A stretch of DNA of 64,000 nt from a virus: positions 1 to 64,000 of the IMG/VR virus record IMGVR_UViG_3300021338_000003. The stretch is one strand, 5' to 3'. Positions 40,098 to 48,210 of the stretch are shown here, piece after piece. Positions within the stretch are counted from its first letter, which is position 1. Each line of letters begins with the position of its first letter. A program made the position numbers and the translations under genes. The notes below the pieces were generated by a model. The model did no database searches and was not told the DNA's origin. It saw only the letters and a list, made by a program, of their open reading frames with translations.

Positions 40098-41711
40098 CTA
40101 CTTGTCAGACTTCAAACGACGCCTAACAAAGCTTGCGTGCCGGGTCTTGATGCCGGGGGTATCTTCCTGGCGTTCGATTTCAATGGTAGTACCCAGGAGG
40201 GAATCCCGGATCTCCCAGAACTTCTCTCGTTGGGCATCACTGTAGCCTCCACCCACCTGGATTTCAACTCCGTTGTCAAGACGACATTTCAAACCACCCA
40301 GGATATGCTCATATTTGGTCCCTGGGTTCCCGGGGTAGAACCCAACCACCTCAACGTCCACCGTTTCAAACGGCTTAATACGGTGATATCCACTGCGCTT
40401 TCTATTGCGTTCTCCGGCGGCATAAGAGGCGTCGACATCCTTGATGACGATCCCCTCATATCCCTTGTTGCGGGCAACGCCATACAGATGCATGATCTTT
40501 TTGAACCGGTCCTTGGACCCTACCCGACGGGCAGGGGACAATACCAGACTAGGGGCGATATCAGAGGATCCGTCCAGAAGTTCTTCGATCACCGACCTCC
40601 GGTCACCGAAAGCCACATCAGCGACCCCATCTTCAAAGCATTGGAGGTCCCAGATGAAGTCAAACACCATCAGTTGAAGCGGTCTATCTTCCATATCCTG
40701 GGTGGTTTGGGCGGATACGGCGTCCGAGTACTTAGTCGACCCCTTGGCTACGGCTTCGCAGTCCAGAACCCCCATGGTATACCCACCGGCATTCAGAAGG
40801 GCAGCAGCTTCTCTAACCAGATACTGAAGATGGTCCAGTGGCAGGCCCTTTCGGGAATACACTCGACCCAGACCCTGAGTAGAGTCCGTCACCTGCACCA
40901 AGGTGCGCAGACCATCATACTTGGTCTCGATGATGAGCCTCGGGGGGAGTTCGCTCAGAACTCGCTCCAGGTTGATATCCCTCTTGACCGTAGAACACAA
41001 GCTGACGTTGAAGCTTGGAAGGAGGTCCTTCCATACTTTGCGGACATTTCCTTCCTTGAAACCAATCTTGAGGTCTCGCTGTAGGATACGGAACGCCCAT
41101 TTCCTATACTTGACGGTCATCTTTTCGAGGAGCGTCGTGAGCCGGTCCAAATCCCTCTGGTTGGCGGCTGGCTTCTCATTAAGGGCCCGGAGATGGGCTA
41201 CAAACTTGGTCCACGCCTTAAGTGTGTTGGCCTTACTGCCGGATGTTGACCAGTCAATAGTGAACTTAGAGCCTACCCCATACGCCAGGTGCCAATCATA
41301 GGCCAGAACGAAACAATCTTGCAAAATGGGGTTGTCCTTATGGCCCTCGAACACCTCCAACTTCGGCTTAATTTTGGTTCCGATGCCTTCCACCCTTTCG
41401 AGAGCATTGATGGCAGCAGGCAGGAAATGCCGAAGAGCCCGGGGATCGTAGGGGTCAAGCCCCTTGAGGACCTCTTGCTGGGCATGTTCTTTGCGGATCC
41501 TCTTGAGGTCATCAGCCTCCACTTCGGATATCACGTTCTCTCGAAGGTGCTTCAAGACGATGGCCTCTCGGGATACAGGTGGGAATCCTCCATCTTTTCC
41601 CTGTAGAGCGTGACTGAAAACAACATCGATTTCCGCGGCCTTCATCCTATACTTGAGGCCCTTAGTGACGGCGTCATGGGCCTTGGACCGGACCTTGCTG
41701 AGGGTGTTCAT
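40098..41711 (-). CDS. ATP-dependent DNA ligase
   Basis: 537 residues from the ATG behind GGAGATCTCA; an ATG 4 codons upstream is open. It seals nicks using ATP. Motif I ETKYDGLR (Lys at about 264) is the adenylation site. Other visible motifs are RVYSRKG (motif Ia/III region), GVLDCEAVA (motif III), LMVFDFIWDL (IIIa), YEGIVIKD (IV) and HRIKPF (V). An OB-fold C-terminus ends in a basic run. The N-terminal 240 residues are the helical DNA-binding domain of T4/eukaryotic-type ligases (AFRILQRDLKIGFKEG). Works with the FEN-type nuclease and Fpg in DNA repair and lagging-strand joining. Confidence 0.93.
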   Translation of the reverse strand: MNTLSKVRSKAHDAVTKGLKYRMKAAEIDVVFSHALQGKDGGFPPVSREAIVLKHLRENVISEVEADDLKRIRKEHAQQEVLKGLDPYDPRALRHFLPAAINALERVEGIGTKIKPKLEVFEGHKDNPILQDCFVLAYDWHLAYGVGSKFTIDWSTSGSKANTLKAWTKFVAHLRALNEKPAANQRDLDRLTTLLEKMTVKYRKWAFRILQRDLKIGFKEGNVRKVWKDLLPSFNVSLCSTVKRDINLERVLSELPPRLIIETKYDGLRTLVQVTDSTQGLGRVYSRKGLPLDHLQYLVREAAALLNAGGYTMGVLDCEAVAKGSTKYSDAVSAQTTQDMEDRPLQLMVFDFIWDLQCFEDGVADVAFGDRRSVIEELLDGSSDIAPSLVLSPARRVGSKDRFKKIMHLYGVARNKGYEGIVIKDVDASYAAGERNRKRSGYHRIKPFETVDVEVVGFYPGNPGTKYEHILGGLKCRLDNGVEIQVGGGYSDAQREKFWEIRDSLLGTTIEIERQEDTPGIKTRHASFVRRRLKSDK

Positions 41712-41730
41712 TGAGATCTCCATAGAATGG

Positions 41731-41759
41731 TTGCCTTTTTACGGCTGCCGTGTTATAAT
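41731..41759 (+). promoter_or_regulatory. Promoter for the 41777 operon
   Basis: TTGCCT (41731-41736), 17-base spacer, TATAAT (41754-41759) with extended TGT (GCCGTGT). TGCCTTTT (41732-41739) can pair with AGGAGGCA (41765-41772), the Shine-Dalgarno region, using two G-U pairs. Transcription would start at about 41766, within the Shine-Dalgarno itself, so the leader is very short or start sites vary. Confidence 0.75.
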
Positions 41760-41776
41760 GGGTTAGGAGGCATCAA

Positions 41777-42145
41777 ATGGCGAAATACATCTTCGTAACG
41801 ACCAATTGTGACGAGTGTGGGAGCATTTTCTCATCCATCTGCAAGGCGGGGGACTACAGCGGAAAGTGCATGGACTGCCAGGAAAAGGCCGAGGCCCCTG
41901 TGGTCAACCCTGAGCACGTTGCGGCTGACTTGGACCAAATCGAAGTTCGGTCTACCGGCGCAGCCAACCGCAAGCCGCGTCCTTTCTTCTGTGACCGTGT
42001 CTGTCTGCATGAATTCGACCTCTCCTTCGTTCAGCATCACGTAGGACTGGATATCAAGGTGTGTGAGTGCGGATGGCATAGAGACTGGACCAACGAAGTT
42101 CACACCAGGCCCTACACCACCCCACAGAAGCCCTGGAGGCGATGA
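41777..42145 (+). CDS. Cysteine-rich zinc-ribbon-like protein, 122 aa
   Basis: ATG after TTAGGAGGCATCAA. CDECGSIFSSICKAGDYSGK...CMDC (about 10-34) forms a zinc-ribbon-like set; more Cys/His pairs follow (FFCDRVCLHEF, VCECGWH). Role unknown. It starts a plus-strand run. Confidence 0.55.
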   Translation: MAKYIFVTTNCDECGSIFSSICKAGDYSGKCMDCQEKAEAPVVNPEHVAADLDQIEVRSTGAANRKPRPFFCDRVCLHEFDLSFVQHHVGLDIKVCECGWHRDWTNEVHTRPYTTPQKPWRR

Positions 42146-42732
42146 TGGTACCTATCGATTATGCCTCGTGGTGGGCTGGTTTGCCTTCGGGCCAAGTTTT
42201 CACACCTTGGCGGCAATACATGATCGAGTGTGTGTCCGGAACCCGGAAAATGGAGCCATTCATGGCCTGTCTTTCTCATCCATTAACCACCGAACCCATT
42301 TCCAAGGATCCATTCATCAACGAGCATGAGCTTGCTCACTTCATCCTATGTCCCGATGACAAGGTGTTGGACCCCTTGTGGGGTATCGAGTTTGATGGTC
42401 CCTTCGAAGAGGAATTCAGGGACCTTGACAAGGCACGTTTTGAGGTGCGAGTCCTGTTCATCCAGGAAGTCATTCTCAATTACACTCACCACCGGGAGCA
42501 CTATCTGCAGTGGGTCAAATCCCCGGTCGGTCGAGAGGTGATGCTTAATAACAAGTGTCACCCCTGGATTGGGTCGGTTCAGATGGCAATGACATACTGC
42601 TATATCAGCCCCCTATCGACCGCCCAGGTTCGGCACGAGGTGGACCACATGGTCGCTGCCGACTGGACCATCGGAAAGGTGTGGTCGGAGCTGGAACGAA
42701 AGAAAGAGCTTGTCAGACAGCTTCTGCTGTGA
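42142..42732 (+). CDS. HELAH zincin-like phage protein, 196 aa
   Basis: The ATG overlaps the preceding stop (ATGA). The central block INEHELAHFILCPDDKVLDP (HExxH at about 61-65), then LWGIEFDGPFEEEFRDLDKA, with helices on both sides (VRVLFIQEVILNYTHHREHY). HExxH could bind zinc and make it a protease, but the third ligand is not obvious; a regulatory or binding protein of the same shape is possible. Confidence 0.45.
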   Translation: MMVPIDYASWWAGLPSGQVFTPWRQYMIECVSGTRKMEPFMACLSHPLTTEPISKDPFINEHELAHFILCPDDKVLDPLWGIEFDGPFEEEFRDLDKARFEVRVLFIQEVILNYTHHREHYLQWVKSPVGREVMLNNKCHPWIGSVQMAMTYCYISPLSTAQVRHEVDHMVAADWTIGKVWSELERKKELVRQLLL

Positions 42733-42783
42733 TAAACCGTAGTCGCCAAAGTAGAACGGGGCATATGCCCCAAAGGAGAGCCA

Positions 42784-43770
42784 ATGGCCGCCAAGAAGTC
42801 CCGCAAGCCCAAGTCCCGCAAGCCCGAGCCCGAGGTCGAGGAAGACGACGATTGGGCAGACGACGACTGGGGTGATGACGAGGAAGAGTCCGACGATGAG
42901 GGGTCTGACGACGATTGGGAGGATGAGGAGCCCGAGGACGATGATGAAGACTGGGGCGATGACGAGGAGTCTGACGACGAGGACGACGAGGAGTGGGAAG
43001 ACGAGGAGTCTGACGACGAGGACGACGAGGAATGGGAAGAGGAAGAGTCCGAAGATGAGGACGACGATTGGGACGACGAAGAGTCCGAAGATGAGGACGA
43101 CGATGACTCGGACGAGGATGACTCCGAGTGGGATGATGAGGACGAAGACGACGACTCGGACGACGATGATGACTCTGACTCTGATGATGACTGGGACGAC
43201 GATGACTCGGACGACGATGATTCGGACGACGATGACTCGGACGACGATTGGGACGACGATGATTGGGACGACGAGTCCGAGGACGAGTCGGACGATGAAG
43301 AGTCGGATGACGAGGACGATGAAGAGTCGGATGACGAGGACGATGAAGAGTCGGATGACGAGGACGATGAAGAGTCGGATGACGAGGACGATGAAGAGTC
43401 GGATGACGAGGACGATGAATCCTCCTCCCTTGCTATGACTCCCCTCGAAGACGGCTCCCTGGGCATCGTAGGCAACGACTTCCCCAAGGGCATCACCAAA
43501 AACCTCCTCAAGGAGCTTGGGTTCACCTGGAATCGCAACAAGAAAATCCCAGGTATCGGTCAGCGTGGTGTCTGGACCCTCGACAAGAAGGCTACCAAGA
43601 AGGTCACCAAGGCTCTCATGAAGCACAATGTGTCCATCACCATGCTCGATGGTGATGAGGGCAAGTTTGCGGCCATGCAGGCCCGTCTCGCCACCCTCCG
43701 CAAGACGTACGATGCCATGGGTCTTGCCTTGCAGGAGTTTGAGGCTCTCCTGAACGCAGCAAAGGCGTAG
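42784..43770 (+). CDS. Extremely acidic Asp/Glu/Ser repeat protein
   Basis: 328 residues after AAAGGAGAGCCA. A short basic start (AAKKSRKPKSRKPEPE) is followed by about 200 residues almost wholly D, E, S and W (about 19-218), ending with five copies of an 8-residue unit DDEDDEES encoded by a 24-base tandem repeat (about 43290-43430). The last 110 residues form a folded domain (LLKELGFTWNRNKKIPGIGQ; LDKKATKKVTKALMKHN; helical end). The acidic run mimics DNA charge and could chaperone basic proteins such as the H1-like product or the basic SSB tail, or inhibit DNA-binding proteins. A strong terminator follows. Confidence 0.65.
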   Translation: MAAKKSRKPKSRKPEPEVEEDDDWADDDWGDDEEESDDEGSDDDWEDEEPEDDDEDWGDDEESDDEDDEEWEDEESDDEDDEEWEEEESEDEDDDWDDEESEDEDDDDSDEDDSEWDDEDEDDDSDDDDDSDSDDDWDDDDSDDDDSDDDDSDDDWDDDDWDDESEDESDDEESDDEDDEESDDEDDEESDDEDDEESDDEDDEESDDEDDESSSLAMTPLEDGSLGIVGNDFPKGITKNLLKELGFTWNRNKKIPGIGQRGVWTLDKKATKKVTKALMKHNVSITMLDGDEGKFAAMQARLATLRKTYDAMGLALQEFEALLNAAKA

Positions 43771-43791
43771 GACTACCTTCTCCCTACCCAC

Positions 43792-43824
43792 GAGGCCCCG
43801 GTAGCGCTTCCCTACCGGGGCCTC
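43792..43824 (+). terminator. Terminator after the acidic protein gene
   Basis: Perfect 13-bp stem GAGGCCCCGGTAG/CTACCGGGGCCTC with a 7-base loop, followed by CCTGTATTT. Confidence 0.9.
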
Positions 43825-43839
43825 CCTGTATTTGGGATA

Positions 43840-43868
43840 TTGCCTTCCTTTGTATGTCGTGCTAAAAT
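43840..43868 (+). promoter_or_regulatory. Promoter for the 43891 operon
   Basis: TTGCCT (43840-43845), 17-base spacer, TAAAAT (43863-43868), extended TGC (GTCGTGC). Leader about 15-20 bases before the ATG at 43891. Same design as the promoter at 41731. Confidence 0.7.
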
Positions 43869-43890
43869 ACAATCAGACAGGAGAGAACAT

Positions 43891-44400
43891 ATGTGGGTCG
43901 ATGAAGCACGACGACAACTTTCTGACCACGTACCAGCGTATATGTGGGAGGGTGAAGAGGAAGACTCTTGGCCTGAGCTTCAGGCTGAGGTCCATGGCAC
44001 CTTGTATGATGGTAGCGACGTTTTGTGGCGTGTCGATGACAGCCATATCAGCCTGGAGATCGACAGCCTCCAGCTGAAGTGCGCACATGAAGGCGACTAC
44101 GCAGTGTGTGCTGCAGCATTAATAGAGGCTATGTATGCTTTCAATACCAAGCACAACAAGCTGGCCTCTATCCGAAGTGCCAATAGGAGGGTGTCCGGGA
44201 ACAGAAAGCCTTACCCTTCCATGGGTAACCACGCAGTACATCCGGGTCATGACGCGATCGACTGCGAGGAGCGCATCACAGTCAACGCCCACCCTATGGG
44301 CACAAGCCACAATGGGTATGCGTGTGGTGCTACGGGTGGGCACTGCCTCCCGGGAACCGACAAGTGCCCCCTGACGCTCGGAGGAAAGAATGTCTCGTAG
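43891..44400 (+). CDS. Hypothetical protein, 169 aa
   Basis: ATG after CAGGAGAGAACAT. N-terminus acidic and aromatic (VPAYMWEGEEEDSWPELQ); C-terminal part rich in Gly, His and Cys (HPMGTSHNGYACGATGGHC), possibly metal-binding. First gene of the operon to at least 45657. Confidence 0.55.
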   Translation: MWVDEARRQLSDHVPAYMWEGEEEDSWPELQAEVHGTLYDGSDVLWRVDDSHISLEIDSLQLKCAHEGDYAVCAAALIEAMYAFNTKHNKLASIRSANRRVSGNRKPYPSMGNHAVHPGHDAIDCEERITVNAHPMGTSHNGYACGATGGHCLPGTDKCPLTLGGKNVS

Positions 44401-44737
44401 TCAAAGGGTCGATCAACTGCGGTTTCTCATCGAAGATGCATTTGATGAATCCATCCGACATGATTCATCCTACACCAACGCTGTCAACGCCCTTGAGCGG
44501 CTGTGTTCTATGGCCAAAGGAGATACACCCGACCCACCTGTAACCCAGGAGGGTTGGATTTCTACCCCTAGGGGTGCTTGGATGGAACACCTCAAAAAGA
44601 CCGGGGTATATGACCCGAAGGTGTTCAAAAATTGCATTGAGGACGCGTCTCGACTTAAGGGGCATCCTTCGCGTGCCATATCCCATCTGATTGAGGCAAT
44701 CAAAATTCTGGGTGAAGCCACGTTCGAGGTGGAGTGA
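44390..44737 (+). CDS. Hypothetical protein, 115 aa
   Basis: ATG overlaps the preceding gene by 11 bases, behind CGGAGGAAAGA. Helical soluble protein (RVDQLRFLIEDAFDE; AISHLIEAIKILGEATFEV). No family recognised. Confidence 0.55.
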   Translation: MSRSQRVDQLRFLIEDAFDESIRHDSSYTNAVNALERLCSMAKGDTPDPPVTQEGWISTPRGAWMEHLKKTGVYDPKVFKNCIEDASRLKGHPSRAISHLIEAIKILGEATFEVE

Positions 44738-44919
44738 TGGTTGAACTGACCGATCGAGAGAAGAGGAAGTGGTCAAAGGACCTTATTCATGATGACGGGG
44801 TGTTCATGTCCCTTCTACGTTCAGCGCTGAAGGGATCTGCCGTCGCCATGATTCAAATCCGCAACGATCGTGAAGCCCGCCGGGCACTTGGGCTATTGGA
44901 GTATGAAGATGCTACCTAG
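44737..44919 (+). CDS. Hypothetical protein, 60 aa
   Basis: Start ATG shares a base with the preceding stop (TGATG). Charged helical protein (VELTDREKRKWSKDLIHDDG; FMSLLRSALKG). No family recognised. Confidence 0.5.
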   Translation: MVELTDREKRKWSKDLIHDDGVFMSLLRSALKGSAVAMIQIRNDREARRALGLLEYEDAT

Positions 44920-45148
44920 GGAAAACTCGAAGTGGGTGCACACCGAGTCTGGAGGTGTGTATGAGGTTATCGGGTTGGCTGTAGTCAAGTCCAGAGCCAA
45001 ATCCATCGACGGACGCTATACAGTCGTGTACAAGGATTCATCCGGTCAAATGTACACGAGGTCCCTGCCCAACTGGAGTGCCCGAATGGTTCCGTTGGAT
45101 AGCCCGACTGGCGCCGCTGCTGTCGCCACGGCAAAGAGGGTAGGATGA
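44909..45148 (+). CDS. Hypothetical protein, DUF1653-like pattern, 79 aa
   Basis: The likely start is the ATG giving MLPRENSKW; an ATG two codons upstream is also open, both overlapping the preceding gene. WVHTESGGVYEVIGLAVVKS and YTVVYKDSSGQMYTRSLPNW resemble the small beta-barrel pattern 'Y.H..GG.YEVI......vvY....G....R'. Function unknown. Confidence 0.5.
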   Translation: MLPRENSKWVHTESGGVYEVIGLAVVKSRAKSIDGRYTVVYKDSSGQMYTRSLPNWSARMVPLDSPTGAAAVATAKRVG

Positions 45149-45657
45149 AGGTGATGTTTGATACTCACCCTATCCAGTGTACTGTCAAGTTCGCACGCCC
45201 CGAAGCCGGTCAGGGCATTGGACGGATGATTTTCAGGTATCCTCGCGTTGGCCGTTTGGTCGCTTCGGTGGCTTTCATCGACGAGAGACATGGATATATC
45301 GATACCAAAAGGATGACCGCCCGTCAGGCTCGACTATTGTGGAAGAAGGCTGTCACTCCCTATCGTCGGAAGTGGGGTAACGTGTTCTTCTCTCGGGTCA
45401 AGCTTGGTATACCTTTGGCCGACCGGGTGTCTGACATCGAAGCCATTGATGAGTTCCTAGTCCAGGAAGGGGTGTACAAAAGGATGCCCGACGACCGCCT
45501 CGAAGACCTTCGATTCAATGGGTCCAGCACTCTCAACTTTTTCTCAGGGTATGCCAACTTGGCCAAACAGGCTCTGGACCGGGGTGTTGAGCAGGGAGTC
45601 GTGTCCAGTGAAGATGCCTACATGTTTATGAATCGAGTTCATTTGGCCATCAGGTAG
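45145..45657 (+). CDS. Hypothetical protein, 170 aa
   Basis: ATG overlaps the preceding stop (ATGA). Basic protein with RMTARQARLLWKKAVTPYRR and a helical end (YANLAKQALDRGVEQG). No family recognised. Confidence 0.6.
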   Translation: MKVMFDTHPIQCTVKFARPEAGQGIGRMIFRYPRVGRLVASVAFIDERHGYIDTKRMTARQARLLWKKAVTPYRRKWGNVFFSRVKLGIPLADRVSDIEAIDEFLVQEGVYKRMPDDRLEDLRFNGSSTLNFFSGYANLAKQALDRGVEQGVVSSEDAYMFMNRVHLAIR

Positions 45658-45683
45658 CCTCTAAACCACGGTTTGGAGGTAAT

Positions 45684-45947
45684 ATGGTTCACGATGTAGA
45701 AATGGACTTTGATGGGGTTATCAACGACCCCAACATTTTCCCCGGCCATGGAAGGATGCTGGGCCATTTCTCCTTCCATGATGTTGAGAACAAGGCGTTG
45801 AAGGAGCATTATGCTCACTTTGCTTATTTGGCCATCCATGTTATAACCTCATGCCCTGCGGTTCTAGAGCGACAGGTGGAGGCCACGGTGGCACTACGTA
45901 AGCTTCTTGAGGCCCGGGACGCTTTCGAGCGGGCTGTGGCGTGGTAG
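45684..45947 (+). CDS. Acb2-like small helical protein, candidate anti-CBASS sponge
   Basis: 87 residues behind TTTGGAGGTAAT. After a short acidic start, the core FSFHDVENKALKEHYAHFAY...ITSCPAVLERQVEATVALRKL...ARDAFERAVA matches the layout of Acb2-family proteins: F-x-[YH]-H, a helix with H/R-x2-h, then 'CP...ER..A...L..A...A..A'. Acb2 proteins bind cyclic oligonucleotide signals of CBASS-type defence and block it. The match is by eye to a short helical protein, so chance similarity is possible. It precedes the SF2 helicase gene, which starts inside its last codons. Confidence 0.45.
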   Translation: MVHDVEMDFDGVINDPNIFPGHGRMLGHFSFHDVENKALKEHYAHFAYLAIHVITSCPAVLERQVEATVALRKLLEARDAFERAVAW

Positions 45948-47572
45948 CCAAGAAGAAAAAGAAGCCCCAGACTGCCATCCTCAACGAGCGGCTGTGGGTG
46001 CCTGCCGGGCATGTTGACAGGTCAATAACCTCCGAATTTACGTACACCTTCAAGAGGAAGGAAGACGTGCGAGTGGAGGATGACTCTGGATATTTCTCGC
46101 ACTACGAGTACCGGTTCTTCGATGAAGTGCATGAAATGTTCGTCCGTGAGGGCCGCATGTTCGGCTTCCATCGGGGTAACATTGAACGACTGAAGAAATT
46201 CTTCGGGCACCTGAAGTGGAAGGATGAGAGGACCTCCATTCCTATGGGGGCGGCCCTGGCTCATAAGGAAGGTATCTCCTACCGCCATGACCAAGAGAAG
46301 TGCATCCAGAGCATGCTCAAGACCGACGGCGGGGGCCTTCAAATCGCCCCTACCGGATGGGGGAAGACGTTCTTTGGTATCTCAATGGCCATCGAGACCG
46401 GACAGCGTACCCTAGTCCTAGCCAGCCGAACCAACTGGTTGGATGATTGGATGAAGGACCTCCGCAAGCATACCAACATGGAGGAGCTTGAAGAGGAGTA
46501 TGGCGGGCCAGTCTGCGGCATCATCAAGAACAGCGTCAGAGAAGAAGACCTCTTTCCTTGCATCAACTTCTGCACCTTCAGCGCATTCTACACCCATATT
46601 GCCGAGCACCAGAGAGAAAGACTCAAGAATTCTTTCGGGATGGTCATTGCAGATGAGGCGTCCCAGCTGCCAGCAAAGGAGGTGTCTGCCGCATTCACGG
46701 CATTCAACCCGAAGTGGCGGGTTGCCCTGACTGCCGATGAGAAAAGGGCTGACCGTCTCCATAAGCTCACGTACGATATCGTCGGCCCCATTATTTCTCG
46801 TGGCAAGAGAAGGGATAACCTGACTGGAAAGGTGATTCGTGAGAACTCGGGGATTACCCTGAATGCCGCCCGCTTCTATGGCAACTGGCTGGGTACCCTC
46901 CAGTCTAAGATCAGCAAGAACAAGCAATTCTCGGAGCTTGTGATTCGTAGGGCCATTGAAGATGTGGCTGCTGGGTACAAGGTGATGATTATCACCAAGA
47001 CCAAAGCCCAGGTGGCATACATCAGCCAGAGGCTAGCCACCGAGGAATATCCAGTCAGGCAGAGAAACAAGAAGACTGGGAAGACAAGGACCGTGTACCG
47101 CGAAATACAGGTGGCGGTCCTACAGGGTGGGAAGAGCAAAAGGGACAATTACAAAAACGACGAGGTCAAAAAGCAGGCCCGGGCCGGCGAAGTTGATGTC
47201 TTGGTGTGCACTCCTATCGTCGAACTCAATACCGACATCGACAGGATGGACTGCCTGCATGACATGATGCCTGTCGGAAACGAGCAGGCCATCCGCCAAA
47301 GATGGGGTCGTGTCGGCCGCGAGCACCCCGACAAGAAAACCCCTCGTATCCGGATTTGGGATTTCAAGGCCGGACCTGACCATCACCCCGCGGCCAAGTT
47401 CCTCGTCAAGGCTTGGGCCCTTAAGGAAGAGTGGGCCTTGCGCCATGGATATCAGATATCCGACTATACCCCCAGGGGGTCCCTGGAGCGTCTGGATGCC
47501 AGGATCCGGAGTAAGGAGGGGTCGGATAAGAGGGTCGAACAGAGCTTTATTAGGCGCAAGAAGGACTACTAG
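45941..47572 (+). CDS. SF2 DNA/RNA helicase (UvsW/XPB-like)
   Basis: 543 residues, GTG start overlapping the preceding stop. Motifs in order: I APTGWGKTFF (Lys at about 142), Ia LVLASRTNW, II VIADEAS (DEAS in place of DEAH), III ALTADEKR, IV VMIITKTKAQVAYISQR, V VDVLVCTPIVELNTDIDR, VI RQRWGRVGRE. This order fits UvsW/RAD25-type helicases that remodel recombination and replication forks. The N-terminus is very basic (MVAKKKKKPQ) and the C-terminus Arg/Lys-rich. Next to the primosome genes. Confidence 0.88.
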   Translation: MVAKKKKKPQTAILNERLWVPAGHVDRSITSEFTYTFKRKEDVRVEDDSGYFSHYEYRFFDEVHEMFVREGRMFGFHRGNIERLKKFFGHLKWKDERTSIPMGAALAHKEGISYRHDQEKCIQSMLKTDGGGLQIAPTGWGKTFFGISMAIETGQRTLVLASRTNWLDDWMKDLRKHTNMEELEEEYGGPVCGIIKNSVREEDLFPCINFCTFSAFYTHIAEHQRERLKNSFGMVIADEASQLPAKEVSAAFTAFNPKWRVALTADEKRADRLHKLTYDIVGPIISRGKRRDNLTGKVIRENSGITLNAARFYGNWLGTLQSKISKNKQFSELVIRRAIEDVAAGYKVMIITKTKAQVAYISQRLATEEYPVRQRNKKTGKTRTVYREIQVAVLQGGKSKRDNYKNDEVKKQARAGEVDVLVCTPIVELNTDIDRMDCLHDMMPVGNEQAIRQRWGRVGREHPDKKTPRIRIWDFKAGPDHHPAAKFLVKAWALKEEWALRHGYQISDYTPRGSLERLDARIRSKEGSDKRVEQSFIRRKKDY

Positions 47573-48210
47573 TGAAAAAGATCCACCGGGGATGGAAATT
47601 CAACAAAGCCACGACCCAGGAGAAGCTCTTGGCTCTGGCCGGAGTCCCTCCCGAGAATTGGAAGCCTATCAGTGGTGACGTGGTCTTCTCGAATATGTCA
47701 TACTCTCACTACCGTGGGAGTTCTACCATCACTGACAAAGAGCAGCAGGAGTGGTTCAACCTTCTGATGGACCCGGATGAATTGCTCAAGGGGCGGCTTG
47801 TGCTGATTGGGTGCCCAGGTCACGACACCCATGCTCTACATGTTGCAGTTGACATGGTCCGGCCCATCATGGACCAGGCTGCTGAATCGGGAGTAGCCAC
47901 CAAAAAGGTCAGGTTCACCGACCTGTCCCAGGTTCCAGATTTTGACACGTCAATGCCTGATGGTACCCGTGGTTCTCGTTGGTGGTGGGAGGGGAAGGAA
48001 ACCGCGGTTCATGTAATCCACAACATCACCGAGGAATGCACCCCTGGAAGGCTCCAAAAGTGCCGTGACGTCATTAGGGCTTTTCACCTGTCCACAAGGA
48101 TTGTGGTAATTGCTGGAGCTGACCCTATTGAGTTTGCCCTTGACGTTCTTCGAGTGAAGCCTGAGGTCTGTTTGTATATGGACCGGATTTCTGTGAAGGT
48201 GAGCCGTTGA
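47572..48210 (+). CDS. Possible degenerate helicase loader, 212 aa
   Basis: GTG start overlaps the TAG of the helicase gene (TAGTG), and its end overlaps the DnaB-like gene start, the usual place for a DnaC/gp59-type loader. LVLIGCPGHDTHALHVAVDM sits where a DnaC-type AAA+ protein has 'LYL.GP.GTGKTHLA.A'; VHVIHNITEECTPGRLQKCR and STRIVVIAGADPIEFA resemble the Walker B and sensor strands ('LLiiDD...', 'rp.IitsN'). If so, the Walker A Lys and Thr are lost. No other family fits; the assignment leans on position. Confidence 0.35.
   Translation: MKKIHRGWKFNKATTQEKLLALAGVPPENWKPISGDVVFSNMSYSHYRGSSTITDKEQQEWFNLLMDPDELLKGRLVLIGCPGHDTHALHVAVDMVRPIMDQAAESGVATKKVRFTDLSQVPDFDTSMPDGTRGSRWWWEGKETAVHVIHNITEECTPGRLQKCRDVIRAFHLSTRIVVIAGADPIEFALDVLRVKPEVCLYMDRISVKVSR

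Noticed and set aside
39459-41084. 541-codon plus-strand frame opposite the ligase and 39732 genes
   Set aside because: The minus strand encodes a clear DNA ligase with all motifs; the plus frame is its shadow.
42600-43872. Long minus-strand open frames (up to 419 codons) opposite the acidic protein gene
   Set aside because: They are antisense artefacts of GAC/GAT/GAG repeats, giving monotonous Ser or Val/Ile/Leu strings, with no ribosome site and no separate promoter.
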